Shown here: positions 44,237-53,802 of the stretch, one piece after another | How the letters are laid out: each line of letters starts with the position of its first letter | Numbering within the stretch: the stretch's first letter is position 1 | Assembly (NCBI GenBank): GCA_934691625.1 | Contig: CAKUTA010000001.1 | Coordinates: 186,001-250,000, forward strand | DNA from: an uncultured Bacteroidales bacterium | Lineage (GTDB): Bacteria > Bacteroidota > Bacteroidia > Bacteroidales > UBA932 | Length of the DNA: 64,000 nucleotides | Reading direction: 5' to 3' | Position numbers and translations under genes: made by a program | The notes under the pieces: model-generated | Databases searched by the model: none | What the model saw: only the letters and a program-made list of their open reading frames with translations | Told to the model about the DNA's origin: nothing

Positions 44237-44767
44237 CTATTTGACTATTTTATAATAATTCTTCTTTCTCGGCAATGCCTTCGGGTTCGGAATAGCTGGA
44301 TAGCCTAGCGACAATGCCCCGATTCCCATATATCCTTCAGGGACTCCGAGCCTGGTCATGAGCTCCTTGCCGTGAGCGGTGAAGAACATCTCACGCTCCC
44401 TGTTTATCCAGCATGATGCGAGACCTATGGAATGTGCAGCGAGCATCATGGTTCCGAGTACCAGCGAGCCATCCTGCACAGCATTCCCGTTCATTTCCGG
44501 TGTCGGTACGAACACCAGCACGATGGTCGGTGCCCCATAGTACGGGTCGCCAGCCGTGCCCATTATTTTCGCGTTCATGCGCACAAGCTCTTCCTTTAGC
44601 TCAGGATTCTGTACCGCTACAATGAAAGGGCACTGGGTGTTCTTTCCTGTCGGGGCGAATGTCCCGGCATCAAGCACCTGCACAAGTTCTTCATCTGTAA
44701 TCTGCTCCGGCTTGTATTTCCGTATGCTGCGACGTGTCTTTATCGCCTCTAAAACTGCATTGTCCAT
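44237..44767 (-). CDS. Nitroreductase-family flavoprotein
   Basis: 176 residues from ATG 44767. This start is supported by an upstream GGAGG sequence (minus strand, about 44776-44772), unusual in a phylum that rarely uses Shine-Dalgarno sites; an in-frame TTG 12 nt upstream is rejected. The FMN-binding N-terminus IKTRRSIRKYKPEQIT, the PTGKNTQCPF segment and the GIGASCW-like LASCWINRERE block mark the nitroreductase fold. These enzymes reduce nitro compounds, quinones or flavins with NAD(P)H. It is the first gene of the operon ending with the Fur-family regulator. Confidence 0.92.
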   Translation of the reverse strand: MDNAVLEAIKTRRSIRKYKPEQITDEELVQVLDAGTFAPTGKNTQCPFIVAVQNPELKEELVRMNAKIMGTAGDPYYGAPTIVLVFVPTPEMNGNAVQDGSLVLGTMMLAAHSIGLASCWINREREMFFTAHGKELMTRLGVPEGYMGIGALSLGYPAIPNPKALPRKKNYYKIVK

Positions 44768-44791
44768 AATTTCCTCCAATTTCAGCTTCTA

Positions 44792-44799
44792 CAAATGTA
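44792..44799 (-). promoter_or_regulatory. Candidate -7 element for nitroreductase operon
   Basis: On the minus strand this reads TACATTTG, matching TAnnTTTG. It lies 24 nt before the nitroreductase start. No clear -33 TTTG at the right distance. It is divergent from the candidate promoter at 44873. Confidence 0.5.
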
Positions 44800-44872
44800 G
44801 CCAAATTCAAAAAAATCCCTGCATCATCCTAAGGAATCTTTTCTTTGCAACCCGGTTGCATGGGCGTATCCA

Positions 44873-44880
44873 TAACTTTG
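44873..44880 (+). promoter_or_regulatory. Candidate -7 element for the P1B ATPase gene
   Basis: TAACTTTG matches TAnnTTTG. Transcription would begin near 44887 and give a leader of about 40 nt to ATG 44927. That leader includes a small hairpin CGGAGC-TGCG-GCTCCG (44895-44910). The two divergent -7 elements are 73 nt apart, so a single regulator bound here could control both directions. Confidence 0.5.
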
Positions 44881-44926
44881 TTCCCGGAAAATGACGGAGC
44901 TGCGGCTCCGCATAATAAATCTGATT

Positions 44927-46774
44927 ATGGAAAAGGAACAGAAAATCACATTGGCGCGGATATGCATCAGTATTCTGATGCTGGCAGGCGCCCATTTCGC
45001 AGACCCTTCTGAAAGTCCTGTCATGATAGCCCTATATGCCGCTGCTTATCTGGTGATAGGCGGCGACATTGTATATAATGCCGTGCGGAACATCATCCAC
45101 GGGGAAGTGTTCGATGAGAACTTTCTTATGGCAGTCGCGACAATAGGCGCGTTCGGTACGGGCCAGTACCCTGAAGCTGTGGCTGTTATGCTGTTCTACC
45201 AGATCGGTGAGATGTTCCAGGACATCGCCGTGGACAAGAGCCGCAAGTCCATATCGTCGCTGATGGATATCCACCCTGACTATGCTAATCTGGACGACGG
45301 GAAGGGCGGCTTCACGCAGGTCGCTCCGGATGCGGTTCCTGCAGGCAGCATCATTATCGTGAAACCTGGTGAGAAGATTCCTCTGGACGGGGCTGTCATT
45401 TCGGGGACATCTTCGCTGGATACGGCTGCATTGACAGGGGAAAGCCTTCCCAGGGAAGTCGGGACAGGTGCGCAGGTGCTCAGCGGCTCGCTGAACATGA
45501 CAGGCGTGCTGAAGATACGCACGAGCGGCACCTATGGAGAATCCACGGTGGCGAGAATACTGGACCTTGTCGAGAACGCCGACACGGGCAAGGCCAAGAC
45601 GGAGAAGTTCATCACACGGTTTGCAAGGTACTATACCCCGGTGGTCGTGGGCGCGGCCGTGCTCCTTGCCGTAATTCCATCATTAGTTTATGGACAATGG
45701 CTTACATGGCTGAACAGAGCGCTTATATTCCTGGTGATATCCTGCCCGTGCGCACTGGTCGTATCCATCCCGCTCACATTCTTTGCCGGAATCGGCGGAG
45801 CATCACGGCGCGGCATATTGATAAAGGGCTCCAACTATCTAGAGGCATTGTCCCGTCTCGGAACGGTGGTGTTCGACAAGACAGGAACATTGACGAAAGG
45901 CGATTTCAATGTCACTTCCTTTAGCCCGTCTTCGGGCCATGATGACACGGAACTCCTTGATCTGGCGGCGTCTGCGGAGGCGTACTCGGATCATCCGGTG
46001 GCTGCCGCGCTGAGGAAAGTCTGCGGGCATGAACCGGATAAGGCCAATGTTGCCGACGTGGAGAACTTTGCAGGAGAAGGCATCCGTGCCAATGTCGGAG
46101 GACGCACGGTGTATGCCGGAAATGACAGGCTGATGCGCAGGGCAGGTGTCAATGCCGCTGCTGCTGACAAGCCTGGCACGGTCGTCCATGTGGCTGCTGA
46201 CGGGGAATATATCGGATACCTTGTCATATCGGATACCGTCAAGCCGCAGTCCGCAGGTGCTGTGGCAGCGCTACGGAAAGAAGGGGTGGCGAAACTTGTG
46301 ATGCTGACAGGCGACAGGAAGGAGGCAGCAGAAGCTGTCACGAAAGAAATCGGCCTGGATGAGGTACACGCGGGGCTTCTTCCTGCTGACAAGGTGCAGC
46401 ATGTCAGGGACATGATGGCAGCTGAGGCCACTGACATGCGCCTGGCATTTGTCGGTGACGGCATAAATGATGCTCCTGTTCTTAAAATGGCTGATGTCGG
46501 CATTTCGATGGGCGCTGCTGGAAGCGATGCTGCAATCGAGGCTTCAGATGTGGTGCTGATGGATGATAATCCTCAGAAAGTGGCTGATGCCGTGATGATT
46601 GCACGCAGGACAATACGCATCGTCCGTCAGAATATCGTATTCGCCATCGGGGTCAAGCTTCTGTTTCTGCTGCTTGCCGCTTTCGGCGTGGCAAATATGT
46701 GGGAAGCCGTGTTCGCTGATGTGGGGGTCACTGTGATAGCGGTTCTCAATGCTCTCCGCGCGATGAGAAAATAA
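44927..46774 (+). CDS. Zn/Cd-type P1B heavy-metal exporting ATPase
   Basis: 615 residues from ATG 44927. An in-frame ATG at 44891 would be almost at the predicted transcription start and adds a sequence overlapping a hairpin. The inner-membrane pump has ALTGES (actuator), ISCPCAL (metal-binding CPC in the sixth transmembrane helix), VVFDKTGTLTKG (phosphorylation Asp), SDHPVAAAL and VGDGINDAP. The last helix contains FADVGVTVIAVLNALR with the Asp expected of P1B-2 zinc/cadmium/lead pumps. No N-terminal HMA metal-binding domain is present. It is divergent from an operon with a Fur-family regulator. Confidence 0.93.
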   Translation: MEKEQKITLARICISILMLAGAHFADPSESPVMIALYAAAYLVIGGDIVYNAVRNIIHGEVFDENFLMAVATIGAFGTGQYPEAVAVMLFYQIGEMFQDIAVDKSRKSISSLMDIHPDYANLDDGKGGFTQVAPDAVPAGSIIIVKPGEKIPLDGAVISGTSSLDTAALTGESLPREVGTGAQVLSGSLNMTGVLKIRTSGTYGESTVARILDLVENADTGKAKTEKFITRFARYYTPVVVGAAVLLAVIPSLVYGQWLTWLNRALIFLVISCPCALVVSIPLTFFAGIGGASRRGILIKGSNYLEALSRLGTVVFDKTGTLTKGDFNVTSFSPSSGHDDTELLDLAASAEAYSDHPVAAALRKVCGHEPDKANVADVENFAGEGIRANVGGRTVYAGNDRLMRRAGVNAAAADKPGTVVHVAADGEYIGYLVISDTVKPQSAGAVAALRKEGVAKLVMLTGDRKEAAEAVTKEIGLDEVHAGLLPADKVQHVRDMMAAEATDMRLAFVGDGINDAPVLKMADVGISMGAAGSDAAIEASDVVLMDDNPQKVADAVMIARRTIRIVRQNIVFAIGVKLLFLLLAAFGVANMWEAVFADVGVTVIAVLNALRAMRK

Positions 46775-46776
46775 GA

Positions 46777-46791
46777 TTCAAAACAGCTTCT
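46777..46791 (+). repeat. Second copy of the mraZ-leader arm sequence
   Basis: TTCAAAACAGCTTCT is identical to 42544-42558 in the mraZ leader. Here it directly follows the ATPase stop codon and no complementary arm is nearby. It may be coincidence or a trace of a common small element. Confidence 0.5.
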
Positions 46792-46828
46792 CAGTTCCTG
46801 GTGATTTCAGGAATAAGGCATAAGCATT

Positions 46829-46869
46829 CAGCGTTTTTCTGAACGGCACAGAAAACGCTGATTTTTTTT
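46829..46869 (+). terminator. Rho-independent terminator after the P1B ATPase gene
   Basis: CAGCGTTTTTCTG (46829-46841) pairs with CAGAAAACGCTG (46849-46860) with one bulged T and a 7-nt loop, followed by ATTTTTTTT. It begins 54 nt after the ATPase stop and isolates it from the downstream glycan locus. Confidence 0.9.
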
Positions 46870-46990
46870 GGAAGCCGGGTAGGGGATTCATCATTTTCTC
46901 GTGTCATTATGGTATTGCTGGTGAAGTGTTTGCGTTGTGCTGGCTTATTGAAACGTTGTAAATATATAAAACACATTAAATTTAACACGT

Positions 46991-48742
46991 ATGAAAATCG
47001 GAAAACTCTTTTTCCTGGCTCTTGGCCTCTCGGCCGCTTTCAGCCTTGCTTCATGCAAAGATGAAAATGAACCGGAAGAAATCGTGACATTGAATGTCAC
47101 ACCTGCATCAATCGATGCGCCGGGCAGAACCAAGGAAAGCTTCAAGGTGATGGTGGAGACTATCGGTCCATGGCTTGCAGAAACTAACAAGGACTTCGTG
47201 ACCGTATCCCCTACATGGTCTATCGGAAACACCGAGATGACCGTTACAGTGGACAAGAACAGGACAGATGTCGCCCGTGATGCTGAAATCACCATCACGA
47301 TAGATGGCGCAGAGCCTGTCACTATCAAGGTGCACCAGGCGGAAGGTGTGGTCGAGGAAGTCGGCCAAAGAAAATTCTATGTCACTACGGGTGGCTCAGA
47401 GGAGGCCGACGGACTTGCATGGGATTCCGCCACCACATTCTCGCATGCCTATGAAGAGGCAGTTGCCGGAGAGGAAATCCATTTTGCAGCAGGCACCTAT
47501 ACACCTTCTACAATTCTGGAAGGCGCGAATGCTGCCGAGCCGAAGAACAAGACATTCTTCATTGGCAAGAACATCACTCTTGTCGGAGGCTACTCCGCAA
47601 ACCCTTCAAAGGGCGAGACCGCTGATCCGGCTACGAACGCTACCATCTTCAGCGGAAAACTTTCAGATGACGTGAATGCATATCATGTCATGGTATTCGG
47701 CGCCCCTGTCGAGGAAGGCAAGGCCACTGTGGTGAAAGGTATCAGAATCCAGGACGGAAATGCTGTCGGCTGCCCGAATACAACAGTCAATGGTATCGCG
47801 GTTTCAGGCAATAACGGCGGAGGATTCCTTGTTCAGGGAAATACCAATGTCACTGTCGAGGACTGTGTGATCAGCGGCAACAAGGGCAATAATGGTGGTG
47901 CAGTATATTCAAACCAGAATAAGGCAGGCTCTCTTACGCTTCGCCGTTGTACATTCAGTGATAATGCAGCACTGAGCGGTAATGCCGGTGCGGTATTTAA
48001 CGATAAGTCCCGCCTTTTCATCTATGATTGTTCATTCGTTGGGAACAAGTGCACGGGACATGGTGGTGCTGTAATGAGCCAGGGACACTGGAGCCAGACT
48101 AGCGGAGACCAGTCCTACTTCTATATCTACGGAAGCACATTCACGAATAACTCATGTAATGGTGCCGGCTCCGCATTCTATGGAATATGGGGTGACCATG
48201 GTGTAATCGTGAACTGCACATTTGCAGGAAACAAGAATTCCGGCGCCTGGGGTGCTGTGGCAGTGCACATGGGTGAACTGAATCTCATCAGCACTACAAT
48301 CACAGGAAACAGCGGAACTAAAGTCGGCGGTCTTGTCAGCAAGTCTAATGCTGCCGATGTCAAGGCATGGAACTGCCTGATTTCCGGAAATACAGGTTCT
48401 AAGGACACGGAAGATACCGGCTATGAGGCAGCGGATGCGAAGAAGCTTGCTCTCTATACGACTCTTGTAGGCAAGAAACTCTACAGTGATGCCGGTGTTG
48501 AATCAGAGGTCGCTTTCGACCCTGCATCCATGCTCGGTCAGCTTGCTGACAACGGCGGATACACCAGGACAGTGGCATTGACAGGTTCGTCAAATCCTGC
48601 TGTTACAAGCGGACTTTCAGCGGAGCAGCTTACAGGTATCGCAGAGAGCACAATTGTTCCTGCAGGCGACCGTTCCCTTCTCGCGAAGGATCAGAGAGGC
48701 GAAAACCGTAAAGGCAATCACCTCGGTGCCTGCGCAAAATAA
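46991..48742 (+). CDS. BACON plus beta-helix surface lipoprotein
   Basis: 583 residues. Signal peptide with lipobox SLASC (Cys22) and an acidic spacer KDENEPEE, as in surface-exported Bacteroidetes lipoproteins. Residues about 30-120 form a BACON-like Ig domain (FVTVSPTWSIGNTEMTVTV, ending TIKVHQAEG). From about 130 there is a parallel beta-helix: FHYVTTGGSE-like start, EIHFAAGTYTP, NITLVGGYS, then repeated units of the type CxISGNKGNNGGAVYS, CTFSDNAALSGNAG and CSFVGNKCTGHGGAVMS. No catalytic residues are recognised, so it may bind carbohydrate or host surface. It precedes the ECF sigma gene by 13 nt. Confidence 0.82.
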   Translation: MKIGKLFFLALGLSAAFSLASCKDENEPEEIVTLNVTPASIDAPGRTKESFKVMVETIGPWLAETNKDFVTVSPTWSIGNTEMTVTVDKNRTDVARDAEITITIDGAEPVTIKVHQAEGVVEEVGQRKFYVTTGGSEEADGLAWDSATTFSHAYEEAVAGEEIHFAAGTYTPSTILEGANAAEPKNKTFFIGKNITLVGGYSANPSKGETADPATNATIFSGKLSDDVNAYHVMVFGAPVEEGKATVVKGIRIQDGNAVGCPNTTVNGIAVSGNNGGGFLVQGNTNVTVEDCVISGNKGNNGGAVYSNQNKAGSLTLRRCTFSDNAALSGNAGAVFNDKSRLFIYDCSFVGNKCTGHGGAVMSQGHWSQTSGDQSYFYIYGSTFTNNSCNGAGSAFYGIWGDHGVIVNCTFAGNKNSGAWGAVAVHMGELNLISTTITGNSGTKVGGLVSKSNAADVKAWNCLISGNTGSKDTEDTGYEAADAKKLALYTTLVGKKLYSDAGVESEVAFDPASMLGQLADNGGYTRTVALTGSSNPAVTSGLSAEQLTGIAESTIVPAGDRSLLAKDQRGENRKGNHLGACAK

Positions 48743-48755
48743 CTGACGCATTGAC

Positions 48756-49295
48756 GTGAACAGGCTGGACGGAATTGACGAAATCCTTCTGGAAAGGCTT
48801 AAAAAGGGTGACGAAGACGCTTTTGGAATCCTTTTCAGAAGGTATTATGTCCAGCTTTGCCGATATGCATTATTGTTCGTGAAAGAAAGTGACGCTTCGG
48901 AGGAAATTGTCATGAACCTGTTTGTTTCCTTGTGGGAGAACAGGGAAGGGCTCGGCAGGATAAAATCACTTGGCTCCTACCTTTTTCGCTCTGTCAGGAA
49001 CAGCAGCCTTAACTGGCTGAGGGACAGGAAAACAGCTGTCAATATAGATGACTGCATGGCGGATCTCGTGTCCTGCGACAATTCATCCATCGAGCTGCAG
49101 GATCTGAACCGCTTCATAGAGGAGGCGATACTCTCGCTTCCTGAAAGATGCCGGATGGTCTTCCTTAACAGCAGGGTGGGAAACATGCCGCATAAGGAGA
49201 TTGCGCGCCAGATGAACATTTCCCCGAAAACAGTCGAGGCTCAGATAACCAAGGCGCTGAGCGTCATAAGAAGATACATTGCAGAAAACACGTAA
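48756..49295 (+). CDS. ECF-type sigma factor (second copy), GTG start
   Basis: 179 residues from GTG 48756; no ATG lies near the expected N-terminus, so GTG is the likely start. Region 2 contains DAFGILFRRYYVQLCRYALLF and SLGSYLFRSVRNSSLNWL. Region 4 contains LPERCRMVFLNSRVGNMPHK and the helix-turn-helix KEIARQMNISPKTVEAQI. It is only distantly similar to the ECF sigma at 12555. It is followed after 2 nt by its FecR anti-sigma, then SusC with STN, so it should drive this SusCD operon. Confidence 0.93.
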   Translation: MNRLDGIDEILLERLKKGDEDAFGILFRRYYVQLCRYALLFVKESDASEEIVMNLFVSLWENREGLGRIKSLGSYLFRSVRNSSLNWLRDRKTAVNIDDCMADLVSCDNSSIELQDLNRFIEEAILSLPERCRMVFLNSRVGNMPHKEIARQMNISPKTVEAQITKALSVIRRYIAENT

Positions 49296-49297
49296 GT

Positions 49298-50296
49298 ATG
49301 AGGTACAGAAGAAGAATCCCATGGGATGAGATCCTTCGCAGGCTGAAGGGGACATCTGATTCCGAAAGCGAAGCCGTACTGTCGGCATGGCTTGAGCAGA
49401 GCCCTCTGAACAGGGAAGTTTTCAGTGAACTTGCTGTCTTGTGGGAATCTGTCAGGCAGGAGGATATGGATTTCGATGTGGATGCCGCATGGGCGCAGGT
49501 TAAGGAGCTCACGATCCGGCGGAACAATGAAAAGTCTGCATCTGATCATGCCGGATGGCGTTTCCGCAGATGGGTGACAGGTGCTGCATGTGCAGCTGCC
49601 GCCGCATTGTTCATGGCAGCAGGCTACTATGCGGCAGGAACGAGGCCTGTGGACTATCTCTGTATAGAGAAATACACTCCGCTGAAAGGCAAGTCCCGCT
49701 TTCTTCTTTCCGACGGCACTGAAGTCTGCCTCAGGGAAGGTTCCAGCATTTCTCTGAAAGAAAGCCAGCTCTCCGGGCGGCGCGAAGTGCTTCTGCAGGG
49801 CGAGGCGAACTTCCATGTCGCTCATGCCGGTGGAAGGCAGTTCGTGGTCAGGACAGGTGATGTCGCAGTCTGTGTGTATGGTACGGAGTTCAATGTCCGC
49901 ACGGAGGCTGAATCCGGCGATGTCCTGGTCTCTCTTCAGGAGGGCTCTGTCCAGCTGAATACACCTGCCCGTACACTTATGATGACTCCGGGCGATATCG
50001 TCAGATGCACTGCCGACGGTTCTGCGGAAGCTGTCCGGGGCGATGTCCTTCAGGAAACATGCTGGACGAAGAACGGCATTGACTTCAAGGGATGGACACT
50101 CCGTGATGTATGCGACTGCCTGTCACGGTGGTATGACGTGAAAATCTCCGTTGAGACTGAAATCGCAGGCCTCTACAAGTATAATTTCTCGCTCAGGAAT
50201 GAATCCCTGGACGAAATCCTTTCGCTGATGGCCCTGGCCTCTCCTATAGGATATACATTCCGGCTTGACGGAAGCGTTCAAGTCGCCAGAAAATAA
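49298..50296 (+). CDS. FecR-family anti-sigma factor (second copy)
   Basis: 332 residues. The cytoplasmic sigma-binding part (about 1-85) has the usual SEAVLSAWLEQSPLNREVF repeat-like segment. A transmembrane helix follows (about 93-112, TGAACAAAAALFMAAGYYAA), then the periplasmic FecR domain (LLSDGTEVCLREGSSI, EVLLQGEANFHVAH, VYGTEFNVRTEAE). The C-terminal DUF4974 region ends YTFRLDGSVQVARK. It relays signal from the STN domain of SusC at 50317. The gap to that SusC is only 20 nt, so all are one transcript. Confidence 0.93.
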   Translation: MRYRRRIPWDEILRRLKGTSDSESEAVLSAWLEQSPLNREVFSELAVLWESVRQEDMDFDVDAAWAQVKELTIRRNNEKSASDHAGWRFRRWVTGAACAAAAALFMAAGYYAAGTRPVDYLCIEKYTPLKGKSRFLLSDGTEVCLREGSSISLKESQLSGRREVLLQGEANFHVAHAGGRQFVVRTGDVAVCVYGTEFNVRTEAESGDVLVSLQEGSVQLNTPARTLMMTPGDIVRCTADGSAEAVRGDVLQETCWTKNGIDFKGWTLRDVCDCLSRWYDVKISVETEIAGLYKYNFSLRNESLDEILSLMALASPIGYTFRLDGSVQVARK

Positions 50297-50316
50297 CAAG
50301 ATAACTAAGATAAAAC

Positions 50317-53300
50317 ATGAAACCAAAAGCATTCTTGACAGCTTTGCTGCTTATGCTCGGCTCCTTCCTCTCATGGGGACAGCAGGGACCCGTGCGCACT
50401 ATAACGGCAAGCTTTGACAAGATTCCACTATCGGAGGCGATTGCGACCATCGAGAGTTCCTCGGACTATCGCTTCTTCTATGAAATCGAAAACATTGATT
50501 TCTCCCAGAAAGTTTCCCTGAAGGCCAATGCGATGCCGGCTGGTGAGGCGATGCAGAAAATGCTCGGGACCACCGACCTTGACTTCAAGATCGTCGCTCA
50601 GCAGATTGTCCTTTTCAAGAAGAAGACAGCCGCAGCCCAGACAGGCAATATCGACGTGTCCGGAGTCGTTTCGGACATAAACGGTGAACCTCTCGTGGGA
50701 GTGGTCATCGCCAATGAAGGCGGCTCGCGCAGTACTGTATCCGATATGGACGGTCATTTCAGCCTGAAAGTGGACGCAAGCGAGAAGCTCATCGTGTCAT
50801 GTCTGGGATATAATTCCCAGACCCTTTCTCCGAGACCGTCAATGAGGATTGTCCTGGAGGAAAGCAGCATGAGCCTGGATGCTCTCGTGGTAGTCGGCTA
50901 CGGCTCCCAGAAAAAGGCAAACCTGCTCGGTGCCGTGTCCCAGGTGACATCTGACGAGTTCAAGGACCGTCCGGTATCTAACCTCGGAAAAGCTCTCCAG
51001 GGTGCAATCCCTAACCTCAATATCACCTACGGCTCAGGTCTCCCTGGACAGGAGACGAACCTGAATATCCGTGGTGTGGCATCCATCAACGGCAGCGGTG
51101 CCCCTCTCGTCCTCATCGACGGTGTGGAGGGCAGCATTGACCGTATCAACCCTAATGATGTGGAGTCTGTGTCTGTCCTGAAGGATGCTGCTTCTGCAGC
51201 TATCTATGGTGCCCGTGCAGGTTTCGGTGTGATCCTTATCACCACCAAGAGCAGCAAGGATGGTGCGGCGCACATTTCATATAATGGAAGGTTCAGCTTC
51301 TCCGAGCCTACCACTTCCACAGATTTCGTCACAAGCGGCTATTACTCAGCTCTTATAGTAGATGAATTCCAGCGTTCATACAACGGCAGCCCTTATACAT
51401 TGTATGATGGCGAGGACTACCGCGAGCTCTGGAAAAGACGTAACGACAAGACCGAGAACAGTGCCCGTCCGTGGGTGGTGCAGAAGAACGGAAAGTACAT
51501 GTACTATGGTAACTTCGACTGGTATAACTACCTCTTCGACTTCACCCAGCCTACATGGAACCATGACCTCAGCATCAGCGGAGGTACAGAGAAGTTCAAC
51601 TATCTCATCAGCGGAAACCATTACACGAAGGATGGACTTTATGCGCAGAACACTGACAAGTACAAGTCCAACACATTGAACATGAAGTTCTCTTCACAGG
51701 TGAAGCCATGGCTTTCCATCAACGGTTCAGCCAGGCTCTTCTCCTCTAACTACAAGTCCCCTGGCTATGACTTCGAGCAGGGCGGAAATATTCCGAACTA
51801 CACGTTCCACGCGCTTCCGTTCCTCGTCCCTCTCAATCCTGACGGCAGTAACGTCTATACCAATGCGGTGTCTTCCAACAAGCCTGCTGACGGTCTTACA
51901 GCCGCTGTCGCTGACGGAAAGGCTTTCTCCAGACTCAAGCAGACCCAGTATGTGACTACTATCGGCGGTATCCTCACGCCTGTCAAGGGCTGGACAATCG
52001 TCGGCAACTTCAGCTACGACCGTTTCCAGAGGGAAAAGACTTTCCGCTCTGCAAATATGACATATTCAGAGGCATACACCCAGATGCAGACGGCGACGGA
52101 TGGCTTTTTCACTGACAAGCTCCGTGAAAATTCCCAGATACGCCAGCATTACACTTATGACCTCTATACCACTTACGAGAACGAGATCAAGGGCAACAGC
52201 TTCAAGATCCTGGTCGGAATGAACCATGAGGAGTTCGATGCCAAGACACTTTATGGCGCGAAGAAGGATCTCCAGAGCGACGAGCTCAATGACCTTAATC
52301 TCGGTGTCGGAACAGCGGAGTCCAGCGGCGGACATTACAGATGGCAGCTTCTCGGATTCTTCTCCCGAATCAACTATGACTATAAGGGCCGTTACCTTGT
52401 GGAGGCAAATATGCGCTGGGACGGGACATCACGTTTCCCTAAGCATGACCGCTGGGGCTTCTTCCCATCCATCGCCCTCGGCTGGAGGGTCAGCGAGGAG
52501 AACTTCATGAAGCCTTACAGCAATATAATCAACAACTTCAAGATCCGTGCATCTGTCGGCTCCCTTGGAAACCAGGCCATTTCTGACAACTATCCGTATA
52601 TCCAGTCATTGAGCCCGACACTCTCTGATTCATATCTGATGAACGGGCAGAAGATCTATATCACAAGCCTTGGTGCGCAGCAGTCCGGTGACCTCACATG
52701 GGAGACAGTTATAACCAAGAACCTCGGTCTTGACCTTGCTTTCCTTAGGGGACGCCTTTCATTCACCACAGACCTCTATATCCGTGATACCAAGGATATG
52801 CTCATCCCTGGAAAGAAGCTCCCAGGAGTATATGGACAGGCATCTCCTAATATGAATGCCGGAGACCTCCGCACAAGGGGATATGAGATATCCCTTGCAT
52901 GGAACGACAGCTTCAGCCTTGCCCGCAAGCCTTTCCGCTATAGCGTGAGCGCTTCCCTGGCTGACAGCAAGGCGAAGATCACCAGATATGACAATCCGGA
53001 CAAGTCCCTGTCGAGCTATATAGAGGGACGCGATATCGGAGAAATCTGGGGCTACCATATCGAGGGCCTGTTCAAGAATGACGCTGAAGCTGCAGCCCGT
53101 CCGGTGGATCAGTCTAAGGTGAACAACCATATCTATAACGGTGCACAGGGCGAATACCGCGGACTGAAGGGCGGCGACCTTATCTTCGCTGACCTTAACG
53201 ATGACGGGAAAGTTGACCAGGGCGACTATACTCTCGACAATCCTGGCGACCTGAGGGTTATCGGAAACTCGCGTCCGAGATGGCATTATAATTTCAATGC

Positions 53301-53784
53301 CGGTTTCTCATGGTTCGGCTTCGATGTATCTGCATTCTTCCAGGGAATCGGAAGGCAGCATATCTATCCTGGCGCGAACAACATGATGTTCTGGGGACCG
53401 TATGCCCGTCCTTATGCCTCATTCATACCTAAGAGCATAATGACCGACGTGTGGTCCGAGGATAACCCTGACGCATATTTCCCTAAGGTCCGCGGATATG
53501 CCCGTGCAGACGGAGGCTCCCTGGCGCAGGTCAACGACCGCTATCTCCAGAACCTTGCATACCTTAGGCTGAAGAATGTGACAGTCGGGTACACGATCCC
53601 GGAGAACCTTACCAGGAAAATCCATGTTGACAAGATCCGCGTATATTTCAGCGGTGACAACCTGGCCACATGGACCAAGCTGAAGAGCGACTACCTGGAT
53701 CCGGAGCAGATGACATCCGATTCCAACGGACGTGTCTATCCGTTCTCCAAGACTTATTCGTTCGGTGTAGATATCACATTCTAA
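50317..53784 (+). CDS. SusC-like TonB-dependent transporter with STN domain (second ECF locus)
   Basis: 1155 residues. Signal peptide about 1-22 (ends LSWGQ). STN domain about 27-98 (TASFDKIPLSEAIATIE), carboxypeptidase-regulatory domain about 110-185, TonB-box region DALVVVGYGSQKK, plug with NIRGVASING and AAIYGARAGFG, then the barrel ending SFGVDITF. It forms the glycan importer of the second ECF locus with SusD at 53803, which starts 18 nt later. Blocks such as FQGIGR, MFWGPYARPYASFIPK and DVWSEDNPDAYFPK match those in the SusC at 14153, so the two transporters are close paralogues. Confidence 0.96.
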   Translation: MKPKAFLTALLLMLGSFLSWGQQGPVRTITASFDKIPLSEAIATIESSSDYRFFYEIENIDFSQKVSLKANAMPAGEAMQKMLGTTDLDFKIVAQQIVLFKKKTAAAQTGNIDVSGVVSDINGEPLVGVVIANEGGSRSTVSDMDGHFSLKVDASEKLIVSCLGYNSQTLSPRPSMRIVLEESSMSLDALVVVGYGSQKKANLLGAVSQVTSDEFKDRPVSNLGKALQGAIPNLNITYGSGLPGQETNLNIRGVASINGSGAPLVLIDGVEGSIDRINPNDVESVSVLKDAASAAIYGARAGFGVILITTKSSKDGAAHISYNGRFSFSEPTTSTDFVTSGYYSALIVDEFQRSYNGSPYTLYDGEDYRELWKRRNDKTENSARPWVVQKNGKYMYYGNFDWYNYLFDFTQPTWNHDLSISGGTEKFNYLISGNHYTKDGLYAQNTDKYKSNTLNMKFSSQVKPWLSINGSARLFSSNYKSPGYDFEQGGNIPNYTFHALPFLVPLNPDGSNVYTNAVSSNKPADGLTAAVADGKAFSRLKQTQYVTTIGGILTPVKGWTIVGNFSYDRFQREKTFRSANMTYSEAYTQMQTATDGFFTDKLRENSQIRQHYTYDLYTTYENEIKGNSFKILVGMNHEEFDAKTLYGAKKDLQSDELNDLNLGVGTAESSGGHYRWQLLGFFSRINYDYKGRYLVEANMRWDGTSRFPKHDRWGFFPSIALGWRVSEENFMKPYSNIINNFKIRASVGSLGNQAISDNYPYIQSLSPTLSDSYLMNGQKIYITSLGAQQSGDLTWETVITKNLGLDLAFLRGRLSFTTDLYIRDTKDMLIPGKKLPGVYGQASPNMNAGDLRTRGYEISLAWNDSFSLARKPFRYSVSASLADSKAKITRYDNPDKSLSSYIEGRDIGEIWGYHIEGLFKNDAEAAARPVDQSKVNNHIYNGAQGEYRGLKGGDLIFADLNDDGKVDQGDYTLDNPGDLRVIGNSRPRWHYNFNAGFSWFGFDVSAFFQGIGRQHIYPGANNMMFWGPYARPYASFIPKSIMTDVWSEDNPDAYFPKVRGYARADGGSLAQVNDRYLQNLAYLRLKNVTVGYTIPENLTRKIHVDKIRVYFSGDNLATWTKLKSDYLDPEQMTSDSNGRVYPFSKTYSFGVDITF

Positions 53785-53802
53785 TTCTAATAGAACAACA
53801 TC

